64,000 bases of DNA from an uncultured Pelagibacteraceae bacterium (lineage in GTDB: Bacteria > Pseudomonadota > Alphaproteobacteria > Pelagibacterales > Pelagibacteraceae): contig CACBMB010000001.1 in NCBI GenBank assembly GCA_902540275.1, positions 62,001-126,000 of the forward strand, in the 5' to 3' direction. The position numbers and the translations under genes were made by a program. Numbering within the stretch: position 1 is the stretch's first letter; every line of letters begins with the position of its first letter. Positions 1-9,424 of this stretch are shown in pieces. The notes below the pieces were generated by a model, which saw nothing but the letters and a program-made list of their open reading frames with translations, searched no databases and was not told the DNA's origin.

Positions 1-1104
1 TATGGTTATGATTTAGGTGTACCAGTAAATTGGTCTGCATATGAAGATATCGCTGAATATTTTACAAATGATGTAAAAAATATTGATGGCGTGAGGGTTT
101 ATGGACACATGGACTATGGTAAAAGAGCTCCTGACTTAGGTTGGAGAATGACTGATGCATGGTTATCTATGGCTGGTGCAGGTTCTGTTGGAAAACCAAA
201 CGGTGTTCCAGTTGATGAATGGGGTATCAGAATGGAAAAAGGTACATGTAATCCAGTTGGAGCTGATGTAGCTAGAGGTGGAGCTGCAAATGGTCCAGCG
301 GCAGTGTATGCAATCAGAAAATGGGATGAATGGTTAAGAGCTTATGCTCCTCCAGGTGCTGCAAGTATGGACTTCTATCAGTCTCTACCAGCATTATCAT
401 CTGGTAACGTTGCTCAGCAAATATTCTGGTATACAGCGTTTACTGCATCGATGGTTGCTCCGAAGAGTTCAGGTAATAAAACAGTTGATGACAATGGAAA
501 TCCTTTATGGAGAATGGGTCCATCACCAAAGGGACCTTATTGGGATGATGGTATGAAGCTTGGTTATCAAGATGCTGGTTCATGGACTTTGTTTAAGTCT
601 ACTCCAGTTGATAGAAGAAAAGCTGCATGGTTATATGCTCAATTTGTTGTATCAAAAACTGTATCTCTAAAGAAAAGTCATGTTGGTTTAACTATTATAA
701 GAGATAGTGATATCAATCATAAATCTTTCACTGAGAGAGCTCCAAAATTAGGTGGATTAGTAGAATTTTACAGATCGCCTAACAGAGTATTGTGGTCACC
801 AACAGGTATCAATGTTCCGGATTATCCGAAACTTGCTCAAATCTGGTGGCAACAAATTGGAGATGTAAACTCAGGTGCGTTTAGTCCACAAGAAGCAATG
901 GATCGTCTTGCTGAAGAGATGAACTTAGTAATGTCACGTATGGAAGCTGCTGATAAAGCAAACAATACATATGGTGGATGTGGTCCAAGATTATCTAAGC
1001 CGAAAGGTGCAGATTATTGGTTAGGTCAACCGGGATCACCAAAAGCTAAGCGTAATGAGAAACCACAAGGTAAAACAGTTCCTTACGAAAAAGCTTGGAA
1101 CTAA
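1..1104 (+). CDS. glpV: Glycerol-type ABC importer, substrate-binding protein (C-terminal part)
   Basis: The frame is open from the first base of the window, so the start and signal peptide lie upstream and 367 codons are visible. The residues look like the C-terminal two thirds of a large Trp- and Tyr-rich periplasmic binding protein of the sugar/glycerol class. Cysteines occur early (TCNPVG) and near the end (GGCGPR) and could form a disulfide. It is followed by two MalK-like ATPases, two permeases and a DUF2160 protein, the gene set of the rhizobial GlpSTPQUV glycerol importer. That context is the main reason for the name. A glycerol-3-phosphate or other polyol ligand is not excluded. A strong hairpin follows the gene, as expected for a binding protein made in excess. 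Confidence 0.8.
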   Translation, partial: YGYDLGVPVNWSAYEDIAEYFTNDVKNIDGVRVYGHMDYGKRAPDLGWRMTDAWLSMAGAGSVGKPNGVPVDEWGIRMEKGTCNPVGADVARGGAANGPAAVYAIRKWDEWLRAYAPPGAASMDFYQSLPALSSGNVAQQIFWYTAFTASMVAPKSSGNKTVDDNGNPLWRMGPSPKGPYWDDGMKLGYQDAGSWTLFKSTPVDRRKAAWLYAQFVVSKTVSLKKSHVGLTIIRDSDINHKSFTERAPKLGGLVEFYRSPNRVLWSPTGINVPDYPKLAQIWWQQIGDVNSGAFSPQEAMDRLAEEMNLVMSRMEAADKANNTYGGCGPRLSKPKGADYWLGQPGSPKAKRNEKPQGKTVPYEKAWN

Positions 1105-1130
1105 TTTTATTTTGTAAAAAATCTATTAAT

Positions 1131-1164
1131 AAAGAGGGGCATAAAAGCCCCTCTTTATTTTTTT
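1131..1164 (+). terminator. Hairpin terminator/attenuator between glpV and glpS
   Basis: AAAGAGGGGC (1131-1140) pairs perfectly with GCCCCTCTTT (1147-1156) around a six-base ATAAAA loop, and a T-rich tail runs to 1164. This is a textbook intrinsic terminator. It lies inside the transporter operon, 15 bases before glpS, so partial read-through would give much more binding protein than ATPase. Confidence 0.88.
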
Positions 1165-1178
1165 AATCAAAAAAATTT

Positions 1179-2243
1179 ATGAGTCTAGAACTTAAAGGAA
1201 TAGAAAAAAAAATTGGAGAAGAGACTCATATTTATAGCACAGATCTTAAATTCGAAAAAAATACAATCAATGTTTTGCTAGGCTCAACATTAGCAGGCAA
1301 GACAACTCTAATGCAAATAATGGCTGGTTTAGACAAACCTACAAAAGGTGAAATTTGGTTCAATGATCAAAACGTAACTGGAGTAAAAGTTCAAAAACGA
1401 AATGTATCAATGGTCTATCAACAGTTTATAAATTACCCAAATTTTACAGTTAAACAAAATATTGCATCTCCACTAAAAATTACTGGAATAGATAATCAAG
1501 AAATAGATCAAAGAGTTAGTAAAGTGGCTGATTTATTAAAATTAACTCCTATGCTTGATAAAAAGCCAAATGAGTTATCGGGAGGTCAACAACAAAGAAC
1601 AGCTTTAGCAAGAGCTTTGGTAAAAGATTCAGATTTGATTTTATTAGATGAGCCTTTAGCTAATTTAGATTTTAAATTAAGAGAGGAACTTAGAGAAGAA
1701 TTACCAAAATTATTCAAAGATAGAGACTGTATAGTTGTGTATGCAACAACTGAACCATCTGACGCTTTATTGATTGGAGGTTATACAGCCACTTTATTAG
1801 AGGGAAAAGTTATTCAGCACGGCAAAACTCTAGAAGTTTATAATAAACCAAACAATTTAGACTCTGCAAAAGTATTCAGTGATCCTCCTATGAATATTGC
1901 AAATATAAATAAGAAAGGGGAAATTTGCTCCCTATTAGCTGACAATGTAACTTGGAAAACAAACTTAAATTTAAGAGATGGGAACTACAAAGTTGGTATT
2001 AGACCACACAATATTACAACATATAAAGAGGGAAAAAATTCAATTGAAATTAGTGGGAAAGTTTTAATTTCTGAATTAAGTGGATCTGAAAGTATGATTC
2101 ATTTTACTAACGGAGATTTGAACTGGGTATCATTATCTGAGGGTATTCATCAAAAGGATGTTGGGGAAGAAACAAAATTATTTATGAATTCTGATGAGTT
2201 CTTATATTTTGATAACAACGATAGATTGGTAGGCAATGTCTAA
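1179..2243 (+). CDS. glpS: ABC importer ATPase GlpS-like (canonical signature, no H-loop histidine)
   Basis: This is a 354-residue MalK/UgpC-type ATPase of a carbohydrate importer. The Walker A region (about 35-42) reads GSTLAGKT, a variant of GPSGCGKT. The ABC signature LSGGQ is at 133-137 and Walker B LILLDE at 153-158. The H-loop, normally VTHD, reads ATTE around 189-192, so the catalytic histidine is replaced by threonine. A regulatory C-terminal domain follows from about 240. The gene overlaps glpT by 8 bases. Two non-identical ATPases match the rhizobial GlpS/GlpT arrangement, where they should form a heterodimer. The assignment as GlpS rather than GlpT rests on gene order. Confidence 0.82.
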   Translation: MSLELKGIEKKIGEETHIYSTDLKFEKNTINVLLGSTLAGKTTLMQIMAGLDKPTKGEIWFNDQNVTGVKVQKRNVSMVYQQFINYPNFTVKQNIASPLKITGIDNQEIDQRVSKVADLLKLTPMLDKKPNELSGGQQQRTALARALVKDSDLILLDEPLANLDFKLREELREELPKLFKDRDCIVVYATTEPSDALLIGGYTATLLEGKVIQHGKTLEVYNKPNNLDSAKVFSDPPMNIANINKKGEICSLLADNVTWKTNLNLRDGNYKVGIRPHNITTYKEGKNSIEISGKVLISELSGSESMIHFTNGDLNWVSLSEGIHQKDVGEETKLFMNSDEFLYFDNNDRLVGNV

Positions 2244-3306
2244 AATTACTCTCCAAGATTTAAGTCACAGTTATTTACAATCTCAAAATAAAGATGAGGA
2301 CTGGGCAATAAGAAATGTAAATATTGATTGGCAGGACGGAGGTGCTTATGCCTTGTTAGGACCTTCTGGTTGTGGAAAAACTACTCTATTAAATATTATT
2401 TCAGGATTAATAAATCCAACAAAAGGAAAGATACTTTTTAACAATGTAGATATAACAAAAAAAAATCCAGTAGAAAGAAACATAGCTCAAATATTTCAGT
2501 TTCCTGTGATTTACGATACTATGACAGTGTTTGAAAACCTAGCATTTCCACTAAGAAATAGACAAATTCCTGAAGATGAAATTAATAATAAAGTAAATGA
2601 AATTGCAGAGATGTTAGAACTTACATCTACTTTGAATAACAGAGCTTCAGGTTTAACAGCTGATGGAAAACAAAAAATTTCTCTCGGAAGAGGATTAGCA
2701 AGATCAGATGTAAATGTAATTATGTTTGACGAGCCACTAACAGTTATTGACCCACACCTTAAATGGATCTTAAGATCAAAATTAAAAGAACTTCATCAAA
2801 AAATTAAAAGAACAATGATATATGTTACACATGATCAAACAGAAGCTCTTACTTTTGCGGATCAAGTTGTCGTAATGCATGATGGTCAAATAGTTCAGAC
2901 AGGAACACCTGTGGAATTATTTGAGAAACCAAAGCATACATTTGTTGGTCATTTTATAGGTTCTCCAGGAATGAACATTTTGTCGTGTCAAATAAACAAC
3001 GGTTCAGTTGCGATAAATGGTACAAGAATTGAAACTTCAAATTCTAAAATTGGTATTTCAAATTTTTCAAAAATAGAATTAGGCATCAGGCCAGAATTTA
3101 TTTCCTTTGATAAGAAGGGTTTACCAGTAAAAATATTAAATGTGAGTAACACCGGAAAAAATAAGATTATAGAAACGGAAAGTGATGGTGGAAAAATTAA
3201 ATTAATTATTAAAGCTGGAGAAAAAGTACCTGAAGGATCAGCTTTCTTAACTTTTAAAAAGGATTATACATATGTTTATGGAGATGACTGGATAGTAGAA
3301 AAATGA
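2236..3306 (+). CDS. glpT: ABC importer ATPase GlpT-like (degenerate signature, H-loop present)
   Basis: This is the 356-residue partner ATPase. Walker A is canonical (GPSGCGKT, 42-49), Walker B reads VIMFDE (161-166) and the H-loop is canonical (VTHD, H199). The signature that should read LSGGQ is LTADG at 140-144 and is clearly degenerate. The defects complement those of the preceding ATPase, so a heterodimer would have one intact and one degenerate ATP site. A C-terminal regulatory-like domain follows from about 240. The stop overlaps the start of the first permease by 4 bases. Confidence 0.82.
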   Translation: MSKITLQDLSHSYLQSQNKDEDWAIRNVNIDWQDGGAYALLGPSGCGKTTLLNIISGLINPTKGKILFNNVDITKKNPVERNIAQIFQFPVIYDTMTVFENLAFPLRNRQIPEDEINNKVNEIAEMLELTSTLNNRASGLTADGKQKISLGRGLARSDVNVIMFDEPLTVIDPHLKWILRSKLKELHQKIKRTMIYVTHDQTEALTFADQVVVMHDGQIVQTGTPVELFEKPKHTFVGHFIGSPGMNILSCQINNGSVAINGTRIETSNSKIGISNFSKIELGIRPEFISFDKKGLPVKILNVSNTGKNKIIETESDGGKIKLIIKAGEKVPEGSAFLTFKKDYTYVYGDDWIVEK

Positions 3307-4169
3307 ATAAAACTGTAAATCAAAAGGCCTGGTTTTTTGTAATACCTGTTTTTGTTTTAGTTGCATTTAACGCAATTATTCCTCTTATGACAGTTGTTAA
3401 TTATGCATTTCAAGAAACTTTTGGAAATAATCAATTCATGTGGGAAGGAACAAGATGGTTTAAGCAAATATTAGTTTCTGAAAGATTTCATGCAGCACTT
3501 GGACGACAAGTACTATTTACATTAATAATTTTAGTTATACAGATACCTCTTGGAATTTTTATTGCTCTTAACATGCCAAAAGAAGGAATTGGTGTTCCAA
3601 TTTGTTTGGTATTGATGTCTATGCCACTCTTAATTCCATGGAATGTAGTAGGAGCAATGTGGAATATTTTTGCTCTTCCAGATATTGGTTTTCTTGGTCA
3701 TTCATTAAATGCTATGGGATTCGATTATAATTTTACACAACAAAGTGGAGATGCATGGTTCACAACAATATTAATGGATGTTTGGCACTGGACTTCATTA
3801 GTAGTTTTATTGTCATATGCAGGACTAAGATCAATTCAACCTGCTTATTATCAAGCAGCAGAAATTGATGGTGCAACAAGGTGGGCAGTATTTAGACATA
3901 TTGAACTTCCTAAAATGAAAAAAGTTTTAACTATTGCAATTTTACTAAGATTCATGGATAGCTTTATGATTTATACTGAGCCTTTTGTTTTAACTGGTGG
4001 TGGGCCAGGAAATGCAACAGCTTTTTTATCTATCGATTTAGTTAAAATGGCATTGGGACAGTTTGATTTGGGACCTGCTGCTGCAATGTCTTTAATTTAT
4101 TTTTTTATAGTATTAACTGTTTGTTGGGTTTTTTATAATCTTATGATGAGAAATGAGAGTAAATCATGA
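3303..4169 (+). CDS. glpP: ABC importer permease GlpP-like
   Basis: This 288-residue inner-membrane protein has about six hydrophobic segments. The MalF-type EAA loop reads QAAEIDGATRWAVF around 190-203, the contact site for the ATPase. It follows the two ATPase genes and overlaps the next permease gene by 4 bases. The family is MalF/UgpA-like. Assignment to the glycerol importer comes from the GlpS/T pair and the DUF2160 gene downstream. The length is normal for the family and nothing appears broken. Confidence 0.82.
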   Translation: MNKTVNQKAWFFVIPVFVLVAFNAIIPLMTVVNYAFQETFGNNQFMWEGTRWFKQILVSERFHAALGRQVLFTLIILVIQIPLGIFIALNMPKEGIGVPICLVLMSMPLLIPWNVVGAMWNIFALPDIGFLGHSLNAMGFDYNFTQQSGDAWFTTILMDVWHWTSLVVLLSYAGLRSIQPAYYQAAEIDGATRWAVFRHIELPKMKKVLTIAILLRFMDSFMIYTEPFVLTGGGPGNATAFLSIDLVKMALGQFDLGPAAAMSLIYFFIVLTVCWVFYNLMMRNESKS

Positions 4170-4966
4170 AAAAATTTAAATGGTTAGTACCTACAATTTA
4201 TATAATTTTTTTAATGTTACCAATTTATTGGTTATTAAATATGTCATTCAAAACTACAACTGAAATTATAAATACTTATACATTGTGGCCACAAGAATTT
4301 ACTTTGGATAATTACAAGAAAATTTTTACTGATAGTACTTGGTACACAGGATATCTTAATTCAATATATTATGTTGTTTTAAATACATTTATATCGGTTG
4401 CAGCTGCACTTCCAGCTGCGTACGCTTTTTCAAGGTATAAATTTTTAGGAGATAAACATCTATTTTTTTGGCTTTTAACTAATAGAATGGCACCTCCTGC
4501 AGTGTTTGCATTACCATTTTTTCAGTTTTATTCATCAGTAAATTTATTTGATACGCATGTTGCTGTAGCTCTCTCGCATTGCTTATTCAATATACCTTTA
4601 GCTGTTTGGATTTTAGAAGGATTCATGTCCTCAGTGCCAAAAGAATTAGACGAGACTGCTTATGTAGATGGTTACTCGTTTTGGAAGTTTTTTTTCAAAA
4701 TTTTTATCCCAACAATAACTGCTGGAATAGGAATTACTATGTTTTTCTGTTTTATGTTTTCGTGGGTAGAATTATTACTTGCAAAAACTTTAACAGCTGT
4801 CGCTGCAAAACCTATTGCAGCTACAATGACTCGAACTGCAAGTACCTCAGGTTATGAACTAGGATTGTTAGCAGCTGCTGGAAGTTTAACTATTGTGCCT
4901 GGTGCGATAGTTATTTATTTTGTAAGAAATTATATTGCGAAAGGCTTTGCGTTAGGAAGAGTATGA
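4166..4966 (+). CDS. glpQ: ABC importer permease GlpQ-like
   Basis: This 266-residue second permease is MalG/UgpE-like. It has an N-terminal membrane anchor, five further hydrophobic segments and an EAA loop reading ELDETAYVDGYSFWKFF around 163-179. It completes the importer core with the preceding permease. The start overlaps the previous stop by 4 bases and its own stop overlaps the next gene by 4, so translation is probably coupled. The name glpQ is by synteny with the rhizobial cluster and is not the glycerophosphodiester phosphodiesterase of the same name in enterobacteria. Confidence 0.8.
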   Translation: MKKFKWLVPTIYIIFLMLPIYWLLNMSFKTTTEIINTYTLWPQEFTLDNYKKIFTDSTWYTGYLNSIYYVVLNTFISVAAALPAAYAFSRYKFLGDKHLFFWLLTNRMAPPAVFALPFFQFYSSVNLFDTHVAVALSHCLFNIPLAVWILEGFMSSVPKELDETAYVDGYSFWKFFFKIFIPTITAGIGITMFFCFMFSWVELLLAKTLTAVAAKPIAATMTRTASTSGYELGLLAAAGSLTIVPGAIVIYFVRNYIAKGFALGRV

Positions 4967-5322
4967 TATTTACTAATTCATATGCCGCAAACTCTTGGGA
5001 TTCTGTTGCCAAATCACAAGAAAAAGGATTTTTTGACTTTGAATTTATTACTTGGATGGCATGGACATGGCAAACTGCAGCATTTTTTTTGTTTATTGTT
5101 CTTTGTTTTATAGTCATGATTATTTGGGAAAAGAAAAAACCTGGAGGTAGTCCAAGGAAAGGTATTCTAGGATTGGATACAACAAGAGGAGATAGATTGT
5201 TCATATCATTGTTAAGTTCTGCTTATATTCATTTAGGATGGCTAGGACTTATTGGTCCAATGTTGTGGATTGCAACAATAATTTCTTTTATTTTTGCAAT
5301 TTTTGTTTTTAGATTTGTTTAA
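4963..5322 (+). CDS. glpU: Small DUF2160-type membrane protein of the glycerol importer
   Basis: This 119-residue protein has hydrophobic segments at about 35-53, 80-97 and 99-118, and a basic cytoplasmic stretch (WEKKKPGGSPRKG) in between. A Trp-rich segment (TWMAWTWQT) precedes the first helix. It resembles DUF2160 proteins, which sit beside GlpQ-type permeases in glycerol import operons and were called GlpU in Rhizobium. The function is unknown; an accessory role in the membrane complex is the obvious guess. The start overlaps the glpQ stop (ATGA). Confidence 0.72.
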   Translation: MIFTNSYAANSWDSVAKSQEKGFFDFEFITWMAWTWQTAAFFLFIVLCFIVMIIWEKKKPGGSPRKGILGLDTTRGDRLFISLLSSAYIHLGWLGLIGPMLWIATIISFIFAIFVFRFV

Positions 5323-5327
5323 AAAAT

Positions 5328-6356
5328 ATGAAAAAAATAGTAATTATTGGAGCTGGTGCAATGGGTTCAGCTTTTTCTGTTCCATGTGCTGATAATTCTC
5401 ACGAAGTATTTTTAGTTGGTTCTTTTTTAGAAGATGATTTAATAAATGAAATTAATAGGTTAGATAATTTCCATCCTATATTAAAATGTCAACTTCCAAA
5501 AGAAGTCAAAGTAATCAAATTTTCAGAATTTGAAAAGAAAGTTAAAGAGAAAATTGATTTATTAGTTGTTGGTGTAAGCTCTAAAGGTATTGATTGGATT
5601 GGTGATGAAATATCAAAATTTTATAATAAAAACACTAACATACTATTATTAACAAAAGGTTTAACTATAATTGAAAACAGATTTGAAACTTTAGCTGAAA
5701 AATTAAAAAAAATTCTAATTACAAAAGGTATTAATAACTCTAAAATTTCTGCAGTAGGGGGACCTTGCCTTGCAAACGGTTTGGCAAACAGAATAAACAG
5801 TAGTGTTGTTCTTGCAAATGAAGATATCAATACTGTCAGCGAAATTGGTAGGATAATTTCTACTAATTATTATTCTACAGAATATTCAGATGATTTAATA
5901 GGAGTTGAGGTTTGTGCAGCTACAAAAAATATTTACTCTATGTTAATAGGGGCCTCAGAAGGATTAAGCAGCAAATCTCAGAGTCATGAGATTAAAAATA
6001 AATACTATTTAAATACAGCTGCATCTTTAGCTTATAAAGCAGTTTCAGAAATGAAAAATTTAACAAAAAAATTAAGTGGTAAACCAGAAACAGCATATGG
6101 GTTGGCGGGACTAGGAGATTTATATGTAAGTTCAGCTGGGGGAAGAAATAGTAAGATGGGATATTATTTGGGTCAAGGACACCTTTTTAAAGATGCAAAA
6201 GAAAAATTTATGAAAGATGTTACTGTTGAAGGAGCAGATCTTGCTTTTGCCATTGGTTCAAAAATTTTAAAAGAATTTAAAAAAGAGGAGTTCCCTCTAT
6301 TATTAAGTGTTGTAGATTGTATTTGTAGTAACAAGAAATTAGAAATTAACTGGTAA
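5328..6356 (+). CDS. gpsA: NAD(P)-dependent glycerol-3-phosphate dehydrogenase-like protein
   Basis: This 342-residue protein starts with a Rossmann motif GAGAMGSA (8-15). It carries a GGPCLANGLA segment and an AATKNIYS segment near residue 200, where GpsA enzymes have their catalytic lysine, and further on a GLAGLGDLYVS segment. These are hallmarks of soluble sn-glycerol-3-phosphate dehydrogenase, which interconverts G3P and dihydroxyacetone phosphate. It follows the glycerol importer with a 5-base gap and probably belongs to the same transcript. It may therefore act in G3P oxidation here instead of, or besides, lipid precursor synthesis. Cofactor and direction cannot be read from sequence. 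Confidence 0.8.
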   Translation: MKKIVIIGAGAMGSAFSVPCADNSHEVFLVGSFLEDDLINEINRLDNFHPILKCQLPKEVKVIKFSEFEKKVKEKIDLLVVGVSSKGIDWIGDEISKFYNKNTNILLLTKGLTIIENRFETLAEKLKKILITKGINNSKISAVGGPCLANGLANRINSSVVLANEDINTVSEIGRIISTNYYSTEYSDDLIGVEVCAATKNIYSMLIGASEGLSSKSQSHEIKNKYYLNTAASLAYKAVSEMKNLTKKLSGKPETAYGLAGLGDLYVSSAGGRNSKMGYYLGQGHLFKDAKEKFMKDVTVEGADLAFAIGSKILKEFKKEEFPLLLSVVDCICSNKKLEINW

Positions 6357-6357
6357 T

Positions 6358-8043
6358 TTAGAATAGACCTTCAATCTCACCTTTATTATTCAACTTAATA
6401 GAATCTGCAGCTGGTACTCTAGGTAATCCAGGCATTGTCATTATTTCTCCACAAACAACAACAACAAATTCAGCTCCTGAAGATAATCTAACTTCTCTTA
6501 CAGGAAGAACATGTCCCGTAGGTGCACCTTTTAGATTTGGATCAGTTGAAAAACTATATTGAGTTTTTGCAATACAAACTGGAAGATTACCGTAACCTTT
6601 TTCCTCAAATTCCTTTAATTGTTGTCTAACCTTTGTATCAGCTACCACTTCACTTGCATGATAAATTTCTTGAGCAATTTTTTCTATCTTTTTAAATAAT
6701 GGTAATTTGTCTTCATATAAATATTTAAATGTATCTTGATCATCTTCACAAATACGTACAACATTTTTTGCAAGTTCTTCTGTTCCCTCACTTCCATTAG
6801 ACCAATGTGTACATTTAGAGGCTTTCACACCTTGAGTTTTACAAAAATCTAGCAATGTTTTCATTTCTTTATCTGAGTCTGTAATGAAGTGGTTTACTGC
6901 AATCGTAACTGGTAATCCAAATTTTCGTATATTATTTATATGTCTCTCTAGATTAACTAAACCTTTCTTCAAAGCTTTTACGTTTTCATTTTTTAATTCA
7001 TCTTTTGCTACTCCACCATGCATTTTAAGAGCTCTAATGGTTGCAACAATAACAACACAATTAGGCTTCAATCCTGATTTTCTACATTTGATATTTAAAA
7101 ATTTCTCTGCTCCAAGATCTGCACCAAACCCAGCTTCTGTAACAACATAATCTGCTAATTTAAGTCCTGCCTTTGTAGCTATTACAGAATTACAACCGTG
7201 AGCAATATTGGCAAAAGGACCTCCATGAATAATAGCAGGATTATTTTCTAAAGTTTGAGTCACATTTGGTCTAATTGCTTCTTTAAGTAAAACTGTCATT
7301 GGACCTTGAGCATTTAAATCTTTTGCGTGTACAGGTTTTTTTTCTCTAGTGTATCCAATTGTTATATTTGCAATCCTATTTTCTAAATCTTTTAAATTTG
7401 TTGCCAGACAGAAAATAGCCATTAGTTCTGAGGCAACAGTAATATCAAAACTGTCTTGACGTGGATATCCATTTGCTACACCACCCAGATCTACGATGAT
7501 TGATCTTAAAGATCTATCATTCATGTCCATCACTCTTCTCCAAGAAACTCTTCTTACATCGATGTTTAGTTTATTGCCCCAATAAATATGATTATCAATA
7601 AGAGCAGATAATAAATTATGAGCAGAAGTTATTGCATGAAAATCTCCAGTAAAATGTAAATTGATTTGTTCCATAGGAACAACTTGAGCATAACCCCCTC
7701 CAGCAGCACCACCTTTTAATCCAAAAGAGGGACCAAGACTTGGTTCTCTCAAACATACTATAGATTTTTTTCCAATTTTATTTAATCCATCATTAAGCCC
7801 TACAGATGTAGTAGTTTTTCCCTCACCTGCTGGAGTTGGTGTTATGGCAGTGACTAAAACTAATTTTCCATCTTTTTTGTCTTTTAAACTATCTATATAA
7901 TTCAAATTGATCTTTGCTATATGACGCCCCATTGGACTGAAAGCCGAGCTTTCATCTGGGACATTAATTTTTGCTAAAATATCTTTAATCGGTTGCATTT
8001 TAGCCTCTCTAGCTATTTGTATGTCCGATTTTACGTCACTCAT
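6358..8043 (-). CDS. fhs: Formate-tetrahydrofolate ligase
   Basis: This 561-residue enzyme joins formate to THF with ATP, giving 10-formyl-THF. A P-loop [10 protein letters not shown] lies around 69-78, followed by a [25 protein letters not shown] stretch and a conserved C-terminal [13 protein letters not shown], all typical of the family. The length matches known Fhs proteins. It is convergent with gpsA (one base between the stops) and divergent from the sarcosine oxidase operon across 124 bases. The neighbourhood fits recycling of one-carbon units released from methylated amines. Confidence 0.96.
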   Translation of the reverse strand: MSDVKSDIQIAREAKMQPIKDILAKINVPDESSAFSPMGRHIAKINLNYIDSLKDKKDGKLVLVTAITPTPAGEGKTTTSVGLNDGLNKIGKKSIVCLREPSLGPSFGLKGGAAGGGYAQVVPMEQINLHFTGDFHAITSAHNLLSALIDNHIYWGNKLNIDVRRVSWRRVMDMNDRSLRSIIVDLGGVANGYPRQDSFDITVASELMAIFCLATNLKDLENRIANITIGYTREKKPVHAKDLNAQGPMTVLLKEAIRPNVTQTLENNPAIIHGGPFANIAHGCNSVIATKAGLKLADYVVTEAGFGADLGAEKFLNIKCRKSGLKPNCVVIVATIRALKMHGGVAKDELKNENVKALKKGLVNLERHINNIRKFGLPVTIAVNHFITDSDKEMKTLLDFCKTQGVKASKCTHWSNGSEGTEELAKNVVRICEDDQDTFKYLYEDKLPLFKKIEKIAQEIYHASEVVADTKVRQQLKEFEEKGYGNLPVCIAKTQYSFSTDPNLKGAPTGHVLPVREVRLSSGAEFVVVVCGEIMTMPGLPRVPAADSIKLNNKGEIEGLF

Positions 8044-8167
8044 TTAAATCTCTCTAAAATATTAAATTCCGTCGATTAGTATCTCTTTTTAGAGCCTTTG
8101 GAAATATCTAAAAATTATATATAAAAAAAATATGAACTATTTATATTCATTATTATAAAATTCTAGA

Positions 8168-9424
8168 ATGCAAAAATACTCAATATTTAGCCTAATTAAG
8201 AACGCTTTTTCTAATCATGAAAAATGGGATTTAGCATGGAAAGACCCATCTCCAAAGAAAGAATATGATGTCGTTATAATTGGCGGGGGAGGTCATGGCT
8301 TAGCAACAGCTTATTATTTGGCAAAAGAACACAAAATTACAAATGTAGCTATAATTGAAAAAGGATGGATTGGTGGAGGAAATATTGGAAGAAATACAAC
8401 AATCATCAGGTCAAATTTTATGTACGATGATAATGCAAGATTTAATGAGTTTGGAATGAATTTATGGAGAAATATGAGCCAAGAATTAAATTTTAATGTC
8501 ATGTTTTCACCAAGAGGAATAATAAATTTAGCTCATTCGGATGCACAAATGAATGCATATGCTCGTAGAGGTAATTCTATGAGATTAAATGGTATTGATG
8601 CTGTTTTACTTGACAGGGAAGAAATAAAAAAAATTATTCCTATGGCAGATTTTTCTGAGGATGTTAGATATCCAATTTTTGGCGGATTAGCTCAACCGAG
8701 CGCTGGTACTGCAAGACATGATGCTGTTGCATGGGGATATGCCCGGCAAGCTGATTCAATGGGTGTAGACATAATTCAAAATTGTGAAGTTACCGGGTTT
8801 GATGTTTCAGGTGGAAAAATTTTAGGAGTTAGAACTTCAAGGGGCGATATTAAAACAAAAAAAATTGGTCTTTGTGTAGCCGGTAGTACAAATGTTTTAG
8901 CAGAAAAATTAAATATAACATTGCCAATCGAGACACATCTTTTACAAGCGTGTGTATCTGAACCAGTAAAACCTATCTTAGATGGAGTGGTAACTTTTGG
9001 AGCAGGACATTTTTACATAAGCCAATCAGACAAAGGCGAAATGGTAATGGGTGGAGATTTAGATGGATATAACAGTTATGCTCAAAAAGGAAATTTACCA
9101 ACTATTCAACATGTTTTAACTGGTGGTATAGCATTGTTTCCTTTTTTAAGTAGGTTGAAAATGCTCAGAACATGGGGAGGTATAATGGACATGTCTATGG
9201 ATGGATCACCAATAATTGATAAAACTCATATTGATGGACTATATTTAAATTGTGGTTGGTGTTATGGAGGATTTAAATCTGTACCATCATCGGGATGGAC
9301 TTTTGCTCACACTATTGCTCAAGATAGAGTACATGAATTAAATGAGGGTTTCAGTTTAAATAGATTTTCAAAAGGATATTTGTTGGACGAAAAGGGACTT
9401 GGAACAAAAACTTGGATTTCGTAA
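8168..9424 (+). CDS. soxB: Sarcosine oxidase beta subunit
   Basis: This 418-residue FAD protein is the catalytic subunit of heterotetrameric sarcosine oxidase, which demethylates sarcosine to glycine. A dinucleotide-binding motif IIGGGGHGLA lies around 37-46. The segment GTARHDAVAWG around 178-188 contains the histidine that covalently holds FMN in the family. The C-terminal part has the amine-oxidase-like motif LYLNCGWCYGGFK. It begins the soxBDAG operon, and the soxD start follows the stop directly. Confidence 0.95.
   Translation: MQKYSIFSLIKNAFSNHEKWDLAWKDPSPKKEYDVVIIGGGGHGLATAYYLAKEHKITNVAIIEKGWIGGGNIGRNTTIIRSNFMYDDNARFNEFGMNLWRNMSQELNFNVMFSPRGIINLAHSDAQMNAYARRGNSMRLNGIDAVLLDREEIKKIIPMADFSEDVRYPIFGGLAQPSAGTARHDAVAWGYARQADSMGVDIIQNCEVTGFDVSGGKILGVRTSRGDIKTKKIGLCVAGSTNVLAEKLNITLPIETHLLQACVSEPVKPILDGVVTFGAGHFYISQSDKGEMVMGGDLDGYNSYAQKGNLPTIQHVLTGGIALFPFLSRLKMLRTWGGIMDMSMDGSPIIDKTHIDGLYLNCGWCYGGFKSVPSSGWTFAHTIAQDRVHELNEGFSLNRFSKGYLLDEKGLGTKTWIS

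Noticed and set aside
4911..5204. A 97-codon frame on the minus strand opposite the DUF2160-type gene.
   Set aside because: It lies wholly antisense to two overlapping genes of a clear operon and its product shows no coherent domain.
8044..8167. Spacer between fhs and soxB examined for a glycine riboswitch, given the glycine-related genes.
   Set aside because: No tandem aptamer blocks are visible, and the 124 bases are AT-rich without clear stems.
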